A DNA stretch of 64,000 nucleotides from contig JANBRJ010000020.1 in assembly GCA_027577595.1 (NCBI GenBank), forward strand, positions 158,594 through 222,593, in the 5' to 3' direction. A model generated the notes under the pieces. That model did not search any database. It had not been told where the DNA came from and saw only the letters and a program-made list of their open reading frames with translations. The stretch comes from Coemansia sp. RSA 487. Taxonomy: Eukaryota > Kickxellomycota > Kickxellomycetes > Kickxellales > Kickxellaceae. The position numbers and the translations under genes are program-made. Positions within the stretch are counted from its first letter, which is position 1. Every line of letters begins with the position of its first letter. Shown piece by piece: positions 11,011 through 21,510 of this stretch.

Positions 11011-12170
11011 TGGATAGGCTAGTATTATAATTATTGCACTGTGGATGGCCAATGTTTACAGTGTTGTCTTTCTGATCATGTTAATCAGCATTTATATGAT
11101 AATATCTAAACTACAACAATAAAAATATGCTAGAATGTATGAAATGTAATACCATTAAACATAGTTAATTGCAAGCAAACAATTAAGCCTAGAGATATGG
11201 CTAGCTTAATGCAATTTATTATTTAGTAAGTACGTTCCTCAAGCTGAACATCATTATTTAATATTGATAAATCAGGTGTGTATCCATATAATGCTTTGCA
11301 TATCTCTGAAGTACAGAAGCTATATTCAGTGGCATATCAACAATTGCGGAAATCATGTTAAATACACACATGCAAATTCTGCTTTCTTATTAGCCAAAAA
11401 ATCGATACTCTTTTTGCTTATCTTTCCTTGTCAAGGTAGATTCTCTCCATTATTCTCGATAATTAACTATATCTAGTTATAACGATCTATGCAATAATTA
11501 TTTTGTACATAAGGATAATGAAATTTCATACATGAGATACCAACAAACAGCTGGCATTTTTTGTCACTATCCCCTGCACTATCTCCAAAAGTAGCAAATT
11601 CAAATCCGAGTAATTACTATCATGCAAGAGGAACTATGCAATTATGACATATGTTCGGCCCGTTTTCATGCATGTTGGTTAGAGAATTTAAAAATAATGT
11701 CTGTGCTTTCTGCACGAAAGCCAAGATCATGGTGGTCTATGCACACATGACATAAATATAGCATTACATCGACCACTGTGATACAGTCCAGACATACACG
11801 CATGATAGGGTTGTCACCTGAAAAACTAGTGGCTACAATTTATAATTAACAGTCAGATGTCTAGCCCGGGATATGTATAAATCACAAGCAATATAAAGTC
11901 GGGTAATGTAAACAGTCATGCATCTCATATATGCAAATGTATATTGCCTTCATCCAGCAATCAACAAAAGCAAACTAGTTGCAACGACAACAATAAACAA
12001 CTGGCTGGAATGGTAAAGAAATCCAGCACACAGTTTGTGAGCACCCTCACTTTGATATACACATGAAAATGGATTATATAAAAAAAGTGCGCATCGTGGC
12101 TTCATTTTGATAAAATCAGCATACCTATCTACTCGCAGTCTTAATGATTTTTCGAATAACAGCACTGGTA

Positions 12171-13335
12171 ATGAGATATTCCGCTTCTTTAACAATTGTA
12201 TCGACAACTATCCTTGCAGTGCTGTGCGCTGTAGCAGGAGTCTCTGGGTTCGACATCTCATGTAACTCTAATGTGGCTGTGTATTGGGGCCAAAACAGTG
12301 GTGCGTCGGGTAGTCTGCCATACCAAAAGCCGCTTGGTGCCTATTGCGATGATAATAATGTTGATGTTATTCTTCTTTCCTTTCTATACATCTTGCAAGG
12401 CAAAGGAGGCTACCCAGTGCTGAACTTTGCTAATGTTTGTGATTATACGAAAAACGCTTCAGTGCCAGTGTTTCCGGGGACCGAGCTGATGCACTGCTCG
12501 GATATGGGTGTTGACATAAAGCACTGCCAGAGCAAGGGAAAAATTGTTCTGCTGTCAATAGGCGGCGCGACCGCCCAGCTTAATGCTGATGCAGCCACAT
12601 TCTCAAAGCAGGTCTGGGACTTGTTTATGGAGGGCTCATCCGACTTTCGGCCGTTTGACGATGCTGTAATTGATGGAGTTGATCTGGACATAGAGCAATC
12701 GTCGCAGCTGAATATCGTCGAGTTTGCAAACAACATGAACCAACTTTACAAGACTGGAAGCAAGAAATACTACACTACAGCGGCTCCGCAGTGTCCTTAT
12801 CCCGACGCCAATTTGGGAACACTTTTGGCTCAGTCGCACATTGACATGGCGTTTATTCAGTTTTACAACTCGGGGTGGTGTGACAATTCCAAATATGGAT
12901 TACCCCACTGGCCAGAGGTAAGTTGGGTGCATTTGTATGTCCTATATGCTATTGTAATTACATATACGATCGTGACGATTAACATGTCCCATGTTTGCAA
13001 CCCGACAAAAACCCTTTTTATTTTGCTTTGTTGATTTTGTGTAGTCTATGAATTATTACATGTGGGAGGATGCGTGGCGCAACAGCAGCTTTGCAAACCC
13101 AGACATGAAGCTTTATGTTGGAGCAACTGCTGGCCAGAATGCTGGAAATCCATCGTCGTACGTGAGCCCGAGCTTCTTTGCAAGTGAGCTCCAGGAGCTG
13201 CAGAGCAACTATACAGATTCTTTTGGCGGAGCCATGCTTTGGGACATGAGCTGGGCGTACGGCTCAACCCCGAACTATGCTGCCAATGCCAAGCAGGCAC
13301 TCATGGCAGGATCCAAGTGCGGTGGCAGTGCTTAA
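12171..13335 (+). CDS. secreted class III chitinase, GH18 (two exons)
   Basis: Endochitinase acting on cell-wall or environmental chitin. Exons 12171-12917 and 13045-13335, with a 127-bp intron GTAAGT...TGTGTAG, joined in phase 0 at PHWPE/SMNYY; 345 residues. Residues 1-26 form a signal peptide (hydrophobic run to VAGVSG). The mature start NVAVYWGQNSG is typical of hevamine-like class III enzymes, LLSIGGATAQ forms the third strand, and the catalytic DxxDxDxE motif is DGVDLDIE at residues 168-175 with Glu175 as acid/base. The protein ends just after the barrel with no chitin-binding domain, Ser/Thr linker or GPI signal, so a short soluble form. An in-frame ATG at 12144 would lengthen the signal peptide; the 12171 ATG has G at -3 and gives the cleaner signal. 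Confidence 0.93.
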
Positions 13336-13431
13336 CAACGGCATCATAATTCATTTTCTCTTTTTCTTTTTGTCAGTAATAACAGCATGCAGCTGAAAAG
13401 AAGGAAGGGAAAGTGGTGTTTATAATTGTTG

Positions 13432-14343
13432 TTAGGCCGCCTTATGGAGCGAGTTGTAGTGTTCACCAAGGCCATATGCGTGTCGATGATATGAAAGCCT
13501 GATCGGCTCCTTTGTGCCATATGCCTCTTCACCGATGCGCAGGAGAGGAGCACCAGTCTGGTATATGTGGACCGGGAGCTGCAGAGCATGCGAGAGAGCA
13601 GTGATCTCATGCTGACCGCCCCAGTCTGCGGTGTTTTCAACGCGATCGCAGTGGTCTGCAAAGTCGGCTTCGCTGAACATGTCTCCGCTGTCATGCGTCA
13701 TGAACGGCAAAAAGTCATCGCGGTTAGCACGCATGTACTCCGCAGCACGACTCCGAATATCCAGGTGTGTTGCAGACGGCTGGTTATGGTACGTAGTCAT
13801 CTGGTCTGCAAATGCAGAGTACAGGCAGTGTCCATCGGGCCGAATCTCCTTTATGCTCAGACCTGCGCTTGCTGCAAGGCTGTTCATAGCCTCGGTTTCA
13901 GCTGCAGTCATGTCGACCATGCCTTCAGCCTCCTGCTCGGCTTCCTCTTGCATCCGCTTCATTTCCTCTGCTCTACGCTGCAGACGCATCTTTGCCTTGT
14001 TCTTCTTTCCACCAGGCAGCCTTGTCGCTCCTGGTCTATCCTGATCTGCACCTTCTGCTGCATTGAGCTGGCTGTTTTGTTCAGCGCTACTCGCTTCATG
14101 GCCATGTGCTGGAGCTTCTGGGTGTGCCGCGTTAATGGCTGCGTCCATGGTTCTTAGCTCAGCGGCATGCCTTTCCTTGAGCTGTTTCTCCATAGCCTCA
14201 ATTTCGGCTGCCGCCTCCTTCTTTCTGCGCTTGTCGCCCTTTGGCACCAACTTTTTCAGGGTTGTGATATTGGTAATAAGCTCCTTCTTCTCTTTCCGAT
14301 GTCGCGCCGCAAGGTCGTCGGGGGTCTCGTTTATTTCTGACAT
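13432..14343 (-). CDS. OTU2: OTU-family deubiquitinase, Otu2/OTUD6 type
   Basis: A 303-residue cysteine protease that removes ubiquitin. Residues 10-140 are a charged coiled coil (KEKKELITNI, then RRAEEMKRMQEEAEQEAEG), as in yeast Otu2 and human OTUD6B. The OTU domain occupies about 155-303: catalytic Asp170 and Cys173 in RPDGHCLY, WGGQHEI at 241-247, and the catalytic His295 in EHYNS near the C-terminus. All triad residues are present, so it should be active. Otu2-type enzymes act on ubiquitinated 40S ribosomal proteins. It shares a 386-bp divergent promoter with the Mediator gene. Confidence 0.92.
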   Translation of the reverse strand: MSEINETPDDLAARHRKEKKELITNITTLKKLVPKGDKRRKKEAAAEIEAMEKQLKERHAAELRTMDAAINAAHPEAPAHGHEASSAEQNSQLNAAEGADQDRPGATRLPGGKKNKAKMRLQRRAEEMKRMQEEAEQEAEGMVDMTAAETEAMNSLAASAGLSIKEIRPDGHCLYSAFADQMTTYHNQPSATHLDIRSRAAEYMRANRDDFLPFMTHDSGDMFSEADFADHCDRVENTADWGGQHEITALSHALQLPVHIYQTGAPLLRIGEEAYGTKEPIRLSYHRHAYGLGEHYNSLHKAA

Positions 14344-14729
14344 TTTCCAGCTAGCTTACAAGACAAGGAAAATAAACAATTTTAAAGCAATAAAGTAGTG
14401 GTAATTTACGAGTTGAAAGCCAAGAGACAAGACTTTAAAAACAATAAAAAAATCAGTTGAATATTTTTCGTTCTTTGATTTTGTCTGACGCGTTTTCAAG
14501 CTCTTTTCATGCCTTTTCTTTAAATAACCTTACGAAATCTCTGGAGTTTTCAATCACCCTTGTACTTGCCTATTCGCTAACTATTGCATTTCAGAGGTAC
14601 GTCGGTACTCACGAGTGTAATTTCAACAAGAAGGCCTACCGTGTCGTATGTCTTTTGTCAAAACACACGTCTAATCCTGTTCTGCGTTTCGCATTTCGTC
14701 TGTATAGGTCTTTGCATATACTGCTCAAA
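14344..14729. promoter_or_regulatory. divergent promoter OTU2 / MED16
   Basis: 386 bp between two start codons facing away from each other. The frame of the plus-strand gene is open through most of it, but its content is not protein-like and the ATG at 14730 has a strong CAAAATGG context. Confidence 0.6.
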
Positions 14730-17700
14730 ATGGACAAAGATAAAAATCCGGAAGCCGCATCCACTCCGTCGAGTAGCAGCGCAGCTCCGACTGAAACTGT
14801 ATTGCCGTTTGATCTTTCTACAAGTATTGAGAGCATCAACATCTCTGGAAGCTCTGGAGGGCCCGTGTCTACATCAGAGTCCAGCACAGGCATCGACACC
14901 AGTGCCCTCTCCACCGATCTAATGCTGAACTTTAATGTGGATTCACTGAACCTTGACAACCTTAGTGGTCTTTCTGGTCTCGACTTTGACGTGTCCAATC
15001 TTCTTACCCAGGTGAGCAGCCAGGTGCCTGCCACTCTACCGGCTTCTTCTCAAGATGACCCGAATGCTCCATCCACGGTTTCTTCCGGCGAAGTATCGGC
15101 GATCACAACATCAGTTCCCACTTCTCTAGGGCCTCTGTCCGAAGCACCTCAAAAAACACCAACTGTCGTATCATCATCACTACCAACTGCGACAAAGCCA
15201 ATTGCCACTCCAGCCCCAACACCACAGCCGCCTGCAAAGGTCGCAACACAGACACCTCATGGCGGATCACCTACATCTTCCACACAGCAGCGCTCTAGTG
15301 GTGGTCCTTCCTCTGCTGGCCTCACGAACACAGATAATAAACCAGCCCCCGTGCGCCCAATAAACCCTCAGAAACTACCTACCCAGGCAAATGCTGCCCC
15401 ATCCGCTGTGCGACCTCGTCCAGCACGTCCATCTGGCTCGACTTCTGGCGTTGTTGCATCTCCACAGAACCGGCCTCCTTTTTTGGGGCCAACCACGCCA
15501 ATTCGACCTGGTGGTCCGCCAAACACTTCAGGCACGGGGAGATCACTTGTAGTTCGGGCTTCACAGGCAGTATCGGCTGGCGCTAGGCCACGCCCACCGC
15601 AGACTACTACATCGTCTATGGCTGCTGCTGGTGGTATGCGACCGGTTGTAAGACCTGGAGCCAGGCCACGGACGATCGTCAGGCCAGCACAGCCAGGTGC
15701 ACATAATTCTGCTGTGAGACCCCCGGTCGTAGGTCGTCCGCCGCCTTCACAGAGGCCCGCTGTGCGACCAACTGCACGGCCACCTACTGCTTCCAGCTCG
15801 TCTGTACCACAGCGCCAACCACCACCGTCAGGAGCTGGAGTCAGGCCCAGTCAGCCCAACCCTTTGCCAAGTCCCACCGTTGCTACTGCAGGGACAAAGG
15901 CTTCATCGCCTCGACCGCCACAGCCGGCGTTATCTTCGCCAACTGTTGCACCCAGTTCGGCGGGCACAGCCGAACCACAACCACAACCTCAACAAAACCA
16001 ATCACAGCAACAACAAAAGCCTCAATCGCTTGCTAGATCGTCTGGCGGAAATGAAGTATCTTCTAGCGAAAAGTCTGTCACTGTACCAACAACAGATCGC
16101 AAGAATGAGGAGCCGATAAAAGTAGTTAATACAGATTCCACAGAAGCCAGCTCGGGTGCTGCTGAGACACAAGCTAATGAAGAAGAAGAAAAAGAAGAGG
16201 AGCGCTGCTATCTGACAGAGTCTGTTGTTGTTACCTGTCCGGCGCTTATCGCTCCTCCAAAGGGGTTCGAATTGTTGTACAGCCTGGCTGGTGCGTTTAG
16301 ATCCCTTTGCCATGGAGTTTCGCCGACCAATGCAGAATGGTCGTCGTTGAATATCCTTGCTGTTGCATGGCCACAGCTCGAAGTTGCACCGACTGCCGGA
16401 CGCCGGCTTGCACAACGCGATATCTCAGATGTTTCGAGTATGACGGCGGCAGACAGCATGCGCTCGTTCGAAGCTCGTCGCCCGCCGTCGTCGGCAATTC
16501 ATTTGTATCGGCTGCATGTTCATCCTCCACCTGCATGGGAGGTCGGTGCGAAAGCGCATTCTATCCAGCCGTCACTTCTTCCTCTTTGCGATCTAAGAAT
16601 GCAGCAGCAGTGGGACGAACAGGTATCTCGAGCAAACATGGATCGGCTGATGGATGCTTTTGTAGTCAAGTATCCAGAGTCCCCATCACACAGCCAACAG
16701 TATCAACAGGACCGCAGCTCTGCGTTGCCAGCTAGTTGGCCTTGCAACACAGTCAATGTTTCTCCACTATCGGGGTGGCATGGAGGCACAAGCCAGGCAG
16801 GGATGGGAGAGCGCATGCGGGTTGCCTCTGCACCCAGATGTACATGGAGCACTGACTGTAGGATGCTGGCTGCGAGCGACCGTGCCGGGCGGTTCGAGAT
16901 ATTCAAGGTTGACAACGAGCTCAACGCATGGGAATCCGTATACCACGTTGACTTTGACCATCCTGTGATTTCGTTGCTATGGCTGGCAAACACGCGCAAA
17001 TATGGAATCAGCCGTCACCAGACCTCAGGAGGCGGTGGCACGACTAGTAATGGCACTGATACTCCAGCTGCTGCTCCAATTGTGTCACTATCTACCCACC
17101 AGGTGACTTCGGCAGTGCCACAACAACAACAGCAGCAGCAGCAGCAGCAGAGCAACGAAAGCTCTCGTGATGACACAAAGGATGCATCAGATAGCTCCCG
17201 TGGTAATTGGGATGTAGATCCCGACATTTACATTCGACGGCTGCCATTCTTTGGGCCGCGGAATACTCAAGGCGAATACGCCTTGGTTGTCCTAACAGCA
17301 GATGGCCAGCTTGTGCTTATTTACCAGCGAGATGAAAAGTGGGTGCGTATAGTGTCGCCTTTGGAGCCGAAGCGCCGAGAGACAAAGGGAACCCCACAAA
17401 AGCCCAGTGCAGGTAAAAACATCGAGAAAAGCAATGGGACTCATACCACAGCCACTACCACCGACGAATCTAGCGCCGACAAGACCAACAGCGACATGGA
17501 TGATCCATGGAGCAATATTCCAAAGGGGCGTATATCGCATGCTGACATGATGCTTGTTTCGAAGAAGTGGATCTATCTAGCGGTACATCGGGCCGGTGCT
17601 TCACCCGTAGAGTACCCACACGAGCCTGGAGCTATCGCCGAAGAGCTGAAGCGGAATGGAAGCATATCTGCGCCTACAGTCGAGGTTTACAGGATCCAGG

Positions 17701-20700
17701 TTGAATTTGCATCGGATTATAGTCCAAGGTTGTTTGCCACACCGCTTGTAGTACAACCTGCCACACTCCCCCTGAAGATGGCTGCGAAGAGCCAAAGTGA
17801 CTCGGAGATGGACGTAGACACAGATACAGACGTCGGTTCCAGCGAAGTCACACATGTGCCACGTGTCACTCACATCAAACTCATTACAGCCCTTAACCCC
17901 GAAGTAAGACCGGTCGATAAGAACATCTTGGGCGAAGAGCACTACTTTCCACTGCTATTTGTATCGCTTAGCAGTCTTGAGACCAGCAACGACAGTAATG
18001 CAGCAGCAGCGTCGCATGGCGACTTTACAACCTATATTCAGATTTGGAAGCTAGAAGGCGCGCCTCACGCGCAGAGGTCTGTCATTGATCTATTTAGGCG
18101 GCCTCCTCCATTGAGGCTTTTGCACATGTGGACAGAGCAGAGACGTGGGCTGCTTCTATCGGTAATGGCAAACCGTGCTGAAAGACAGCAGCTACGCTAT
18201 TTGTTCGCGAAGCCCAGCGACAAGGACTACCGTGCACTTATGCTGACGTGGGGTGACGGCAAGGTGGAGATGCTGAAGAATTACCAGGATCACGGAAACA
18301 GCACAGAGGACTCCAAATGCTTTGATCAATGCGTAAAGTCCCTGTCTTTGTCGTCAGAATGGGTTATCGGCAGTGTTCTTAGTCCTCACTATACAACCTA
18401 TTTCCAGCTTGCAATGTGCCCACGTACGGTGGATCTGGGCAAGAAGAAAAACAATAGGACCAGAAACAGCACCAACAAGCTAAAGCCCGATTCTGCTGTA
18501 GCTTGCGCTTGGAACCAGGGACATGCTCGGTTTAGACTGGGCTGGACACCCTTCTTTAGCGATATCTCGGATGGCCAGCAGAAGAGCGCAGACACAGAAA
18601 GCAGCATGGCAAGGAGGTTTATGAATGCCCCAGTACACGCATATTGCGGCGATCTGTTTGCAGTGCGCATTCTGAACAAAGAGGATCCTACAGACCTGGT
18701 AGCTATACTGGCAAACATGGCCACACACGAGGAAAACCAGCTGCTGCCAGCCGAAGCAGACGGCCCTAACACAGCTTGTACAACCAAGAGAACAAGCGAT
18801 ACAGACGGCGATAATGCACAATTAAAAGCTTCCGCCGACACAGCAAGTGCAGAATCCGTAAAGTCAGATGGAAAGGGCCAGAGCAACGCTGGGTCTAGCG
18901 ACTGCGGCCGCAGGGCAGCAGCTGGGTTTCAAATACCGACCTCGCGAACACTTTCGCTGGCGTTATACCGTGCGTGTACGTTGTTGGCAAATGCACTGAG
19001 GGTCAAGAGTCTTGATCTGGATCCAATGGCATCCACTACACCTTTCATGCGCCGTCTGCTTGGTGCGATCATGCAGATCCATTATCTTGCGCAGCATGAT
19101 ATCCAGGCCACATCTCTTGGCATCATGCTTCATGTTGCAGCTGTGGTGGAGGCCCGAGTAGCAATTGTTCATGAGGACATAATCCAAAAGGTTTCTGCTA
19201 AGCAGCAAACCCCTTTTGACGTTGCCATAAGCTTTTCCGACGGATGGGTTGAGACATTCCCTTCAGCAGCAGCGCTGGTTCTGTGGTGCATCGACTTGTT
19301 TGCAGCTCTTGCGCGCGACACGTATCTGTACTTTAACGTTCGCTGTCCCGACAGCGAGGGAGCCATGCGCCCACTTTGCGAACTGAGCGGGCCTGCGGAC
19401 GCGCTTGTAGCCCGTGAGCTTTCGAATGTGCGTTCCTTCGAAGGCAAGGACTCCACGCCCGATGGTGGATCATGTCTTCCCTCTGGCGGGCTGCCATGCC
19501 GTCTTTCGTTGCTGTTCCATCGGCCAACGTTTGATGCTATCCGCCAGCTTATGACATTTGTTGCGCACGTCGAGTTCGATCTTTTGAAGCGGATCCAGGT
19601 GCTGAACAGCCTCCCTCCAGCTGCTGCAAATATACCAGAGTATGCAAATATGGTCAGATCGCGGGATATGGTGTTTTCAACAGCCCAGCAGCTAGCCCAC
19701 GCGCTTGAGTATCTGCCAGTAAGCATGCCCCGGATGAAAGACTTTTTCTCGGAGGTGCACGATCTATATACGGCAGATGAGGATTGCTTGTCTTTGAGCG
19801 CGCAGACAATGCTGATCTCGACGTCGACCATCATCGGCCCATTTAGAAAATACCTCCCGCAGCTGGGTCGCAGCTTTTCGCGGTTTGTTTTTGAGCCAGA
19901 CATGCTCAACAATCTCGCCGACAAGCCAGCCTCACCAAGTGCACTCGTGTTGCATGATACACGCTGGATGAATGTGGTGATGTGCCGCTCAAACATCCCT
20001 GGGCTTGTGGACGGTGCTGGGGTTTTCGAGACACCATGGCGCGTGGCTGTGCCTGTTGTTGTTACCGACTCAAAGCTCATAGAGGCTGGCAAGGATGCGC
20101 TCATACCAACTGCAGAGCTGGAGGAATGGGAGCGAGAAAAGAGCGAGTTTGAGCGCGCCTTGGATGAGGATAATGTTTTGTTTGATATCGACGATCCTGG
20201 GTTTATCTTTTTCGATACGTCATCTGCTGTGTCTGGTCCAGCAACCGATATTTCTCTGGCTGGGGCACTCCAGAGGCTACGCCAGCAGGATGGATCTTTG
20301 CAGATGGGAGACGGCAATGCGGTCTTTGATTTTGCTGCTAGAGCTGCAGCTTTGGCACCTGTGAGGATCACAACAAAGGTGCCAGATTTTTCCGATGTGT
20401 TCGACTCTCACACAGCAAGCCAGACGACGATTCTTGACACAAACATTGACCATCTGTTCAATATGCCGATGTTTCTTGATTCAGTCCACGCGCGGACAGT
20501 CTATACGGAGTTTAGCGTTAGTGAGACGCCAAGCACGAATCAGTCAACCAGGCGGCCATTCACAAGATCGAGCTCTGTGGCCACCTACTCCTCGTGCGCG
20601 ACGCCACATAGCCTGGGCGCGTCGAATAGCAGCAATTCATGGACTCCGCCCTTTGTCGAGGCAAACGAGACCACTAGGGCGGTAGCAAGCAGGAAGCGGC

Positions 20701-21416
20701 ATGGGAACGTGCAGCATTTTGTGCCACAGTACTCGAGTACATGGTCTGGAAGTGGTGGCGGCGACGAGATGAGCTCTGGATGGCAGTTCATTAGCACACC
20801 GCGGGACCCAAAGCTGCATGTGCCCACGCTTCTGGAACAGCATGCGTACTCTTTGGCAGTACTGCACTACAAACATGTTCAAAGGCAAAACCTGCATCGA
20901 TCCAATAGCAGCGAAGGCAGTGACCATGCCAAGAGTGCTGTCGCGCCGTTTGATACAGCGCCCATTTTGTCTTCAAACAGCGATGATGACGACGGAATGT
21001 CTTATTGTATTGACTGGGCACGGTCCGATGGAATAGTGATTGAGAGCCCAGCGCAGCCTGGCATCCATAGTTTGGCGATATCGGCTGCGGGGGCTTCTGG
21101 TCCTGGTGCTACCACATCTGGATATGGCAGAGCTCAGGAGAGCGCAAACTCGGATGCGCTCTTGAGTAAGTACCGCAAGCAGCTCAAGAATGCATCGAGC
21201 AGCCACGCAGACCGTGTTGATGTAGTGCGTAAGACGATGCTTTCTACAGAAGCACCAGTAAAGATGTGTTTGCGCTGTGGACACATTACACGAAGAAGCC
21301 TGGGCAATACCGACGTTGCAGCAGGGCACACGAATGGCGTTCCAGGTAGCGATATCAGTTGGGTGCACCGGTTTGATATACTTTGCGTATGTGGAGGTTC
21401 ATGGATATCAGTATAG
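14730..21416 (+). CDS. MED16: putative Mediator complex subunit 16 (Med16/Sin4)
   Basis: A 2228-residue intronless protein. Residues 1-480 are Ser/Thr/Pro-rich low complexity with repeated RPxxRP segments. A charged stretch precedes a folded region from about 490. A propeller-like segment (CTWSTDCRMLAASDRAGRFEIF, then ALVVLTADGQLVLIYQRDEKW) is interrupted by a polyglutamine run near residue 800. Helical repeats follow, and the C-terminus has CLRCGHITRRS ... FDILCVCGGSW, a four-Cys module followed by the terminal strand. N-terminal propeller, helical middle and terminal Cys-rich end are the layout of Med16, a tail-module subunit joining activators to Pol II. The identification rests on this layout and short motifs, not an alignment, so another large nuclear protein is possible. 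Length is well over double that of yeast Sin4 (about 970), mostly from disordered insertions. Confidence 0.68.
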   Translation: MDKDKNPEAASTPSSSSAAPTETVLPFDLSTSIESINISGSSGGPVSTSESSTGIDTSALSTDLMLNFNVDSLNLDNLSGLSGLDFDVSNLLTQVSSQVPATLPASSQDDPNAPSTVSSGEVSAITTSVPTSLGPLSEAPQKTPTVVSSSLPTATKPIATPAPTPQPPAKVATQTPHGGSPTSSTQQRSSGGPSSAGLTNTDNKPAPVRPINPQKLPTQANAAPSAVRPRPARPSGSTSGVVASPQNRPPFLGPTTPIRPGGPPNTSGTGRSLVVRASQAVSAGARPRPPQTTTSSMAAAGGMRPVVRPGARPRTIVRPAQPGAHNSAVRPPVVGRPPPSQRPAVRPTARPPTASSSSVPQRQPPPSGAGVRPSQPNPLPSPTVATAGTKASSPRPPQPALSSPTVAPSSAGTAEPQPQPQQNQSQQQQKPQSLARSSGGNEVSSSEKSVTVPTTDRKNEEPIKVVNTDSTEASSGAAETQANEEEEKEEERCYLTESVVVTCPALIAPPKGFELLYSLAGAFRSLCHGVSPTNAEWSSLNILAVAWPQLEVAPTAGRRLAQRDISDVSSMTAADSMRSFEARRPPSSAIHLYRLHVHPPPAWEVGAKAHSIQPSLLPLCDLRMQQQWDEQVSRANMDRLMDAFVVKYPESPSHSQQYQQDRSSALPASWPCNTVNVSPLSGWHGGTSQAGMGERMRVASAPRCTWSTDCRMLAASDRAGRFEIFKVDNELNAWESVYHVDFDHPVISLLWLANTRKYGISRHQTSGGGGTTSNGTDTPAAAPIVSLSTHQVTSAVPQQQQQQQQQQSNESSRDDTKDASDSSRGNWDVDPDIYIRRLPFFGPRNTQGEYALVVLTADGQLVLIYQRDEKWVRIVSPLEPKRRETKGTPQKPSAGKNIEKSNGTHTTATTTDESSADKTNSDMDDPWSNIPKGRISHADMMLVSKKWIYLAVHRAGASPVEYPHEPGAIAEELKRNGSISAPTVEVYRIQVEFASDYSPRLFATPLVVQPATLPLKMAAKSQSDSEMDVDTDTDVGSSEVTHVPRVTHIKLITALNPEVRPVDKNILGEEHYFPLLFVSLSSLETSNDSNAAAASHGDFTTYIQIWKLEGAPHAQRSVIDLFRRPPPLRLLHMWTEQRRGLLLSVMANRAERQQLRYLFAKPSDKDYRALMLTWGDGKVEMLKNYQDHGNSTEDSKCFDQCVKSLSLSSEWVIGSVLSPHYTTYFQLAMCPRTVDLGKKKNNRTRNSTNKLKPDSAVACAWNQGHARFRLGWTPFFSDISDGQQKSADTESSMARRFMNAPVHAYCGDLFAVRILNKEDPTDLVAILANMATHEENQLLPAEADGPNTACTTKRTSDTDGDNAQLKASADTASAESVKSDGKGQSNAGSSDCGRRAAAGFQIPTSRTLSLALYRACTLLANALRVKSLDLDPMASTTPFMRRLLGAIMQIHYLAQHDIQATSLGIMLHVAAVVEARVAIVHEDIIQKVSAKQQTPFDVAISFSDGWVETFPSAAALVLWCIDLFAALARDTYLYFNVRCPDSEGAMRPLCELSGPADALVARELSNVRSFEGKDSTPDGGSCLPSGGLPCRLSLLFHRPTFDAIRQLMTFVAHVEFDLLKRIQVLNSLPPAAANIPEYANMVRSRDMVFSTAQQLAHALEYLPVSMPRMKDFFSEVHDLYTADEDCLSLSAQTMLISTSTIIGPFRKYLPQLGRSFSRFVFEPDMLNNLADKPASPSALVLHDTRWMNVVMCRSNIPGLVDGAGVFETPWRVAVPVVVTDSKLIEAGKDALIPTAELEEWEREKSEFERALDEDNVLFDIDDPGFIFFDTSSAVSGPATDISLAGALQRLRQQDGSLQMGDGNAVFDFAARAAALAPVRITTKVPDFSDVFDSHTASQTTILDTNIDHLFNMPMFLDSVHARTVYTEFSVSETPSTNQSTRRPFTRSSSVATYSSCATPHSLGASNSSNSWTPPFVEANETTRAVASRKRHGNVQHFVPQYSSTWSGSGGGDEMSSGWQFISTPRDPKLHVPTLLEQHAYSLAVLHYKHVQRQNLHRSNSSEGSDHAKSAVAPFDTAPILSSNSDDDDGMSYCIDWARSDGIVIESPAQPGIHSLAISAAGASGPGATTSGYGRAQESANSDALLSKYRKQLKNASSSHADRVDVVRKTMLSTEAPVKMCLRCGHITRRSLGNTDVAAGHTNGVPGSDISWVHRFDILCVCGGSWISV

Positions 21417-21510
21417 TATTATTCGAGTATTTTTTCTTTTCTTTTCAACAAAAGGTTGTTTTGCTTCTCAAAATGGAATAGAGTGGAGGGAGTGGTTCAA
21501 AAGATACAGT

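Larger units (their letters stand above)
7376..12170. other. 4.8-kb AT-rich, gene-free island with decayed repeats
   Basis: No convincing gene: the longest ORFs are under 90 codons, overlap on both strands (for example 7863-8136) and have AT-driven composition. The stretch is visibly richer in A+T than the flanking genes. It contains two diverged direct copies of a ~225-bp sequence (8391-8616 and 10218-10447) and a pair of inverted 10-mers enclosing 10219-11010. No tRNA or known ncRNA recognised. Confidence 0.7.

Noticed and set aside
19169-20371. 400-codon open frame on the minus strand inside the Med16 gene
   Set aside because: It is antisense to strongly coding sequence, Ser/Thr/Arg-rich without any motif, and explained by codon bias of the sense gene.
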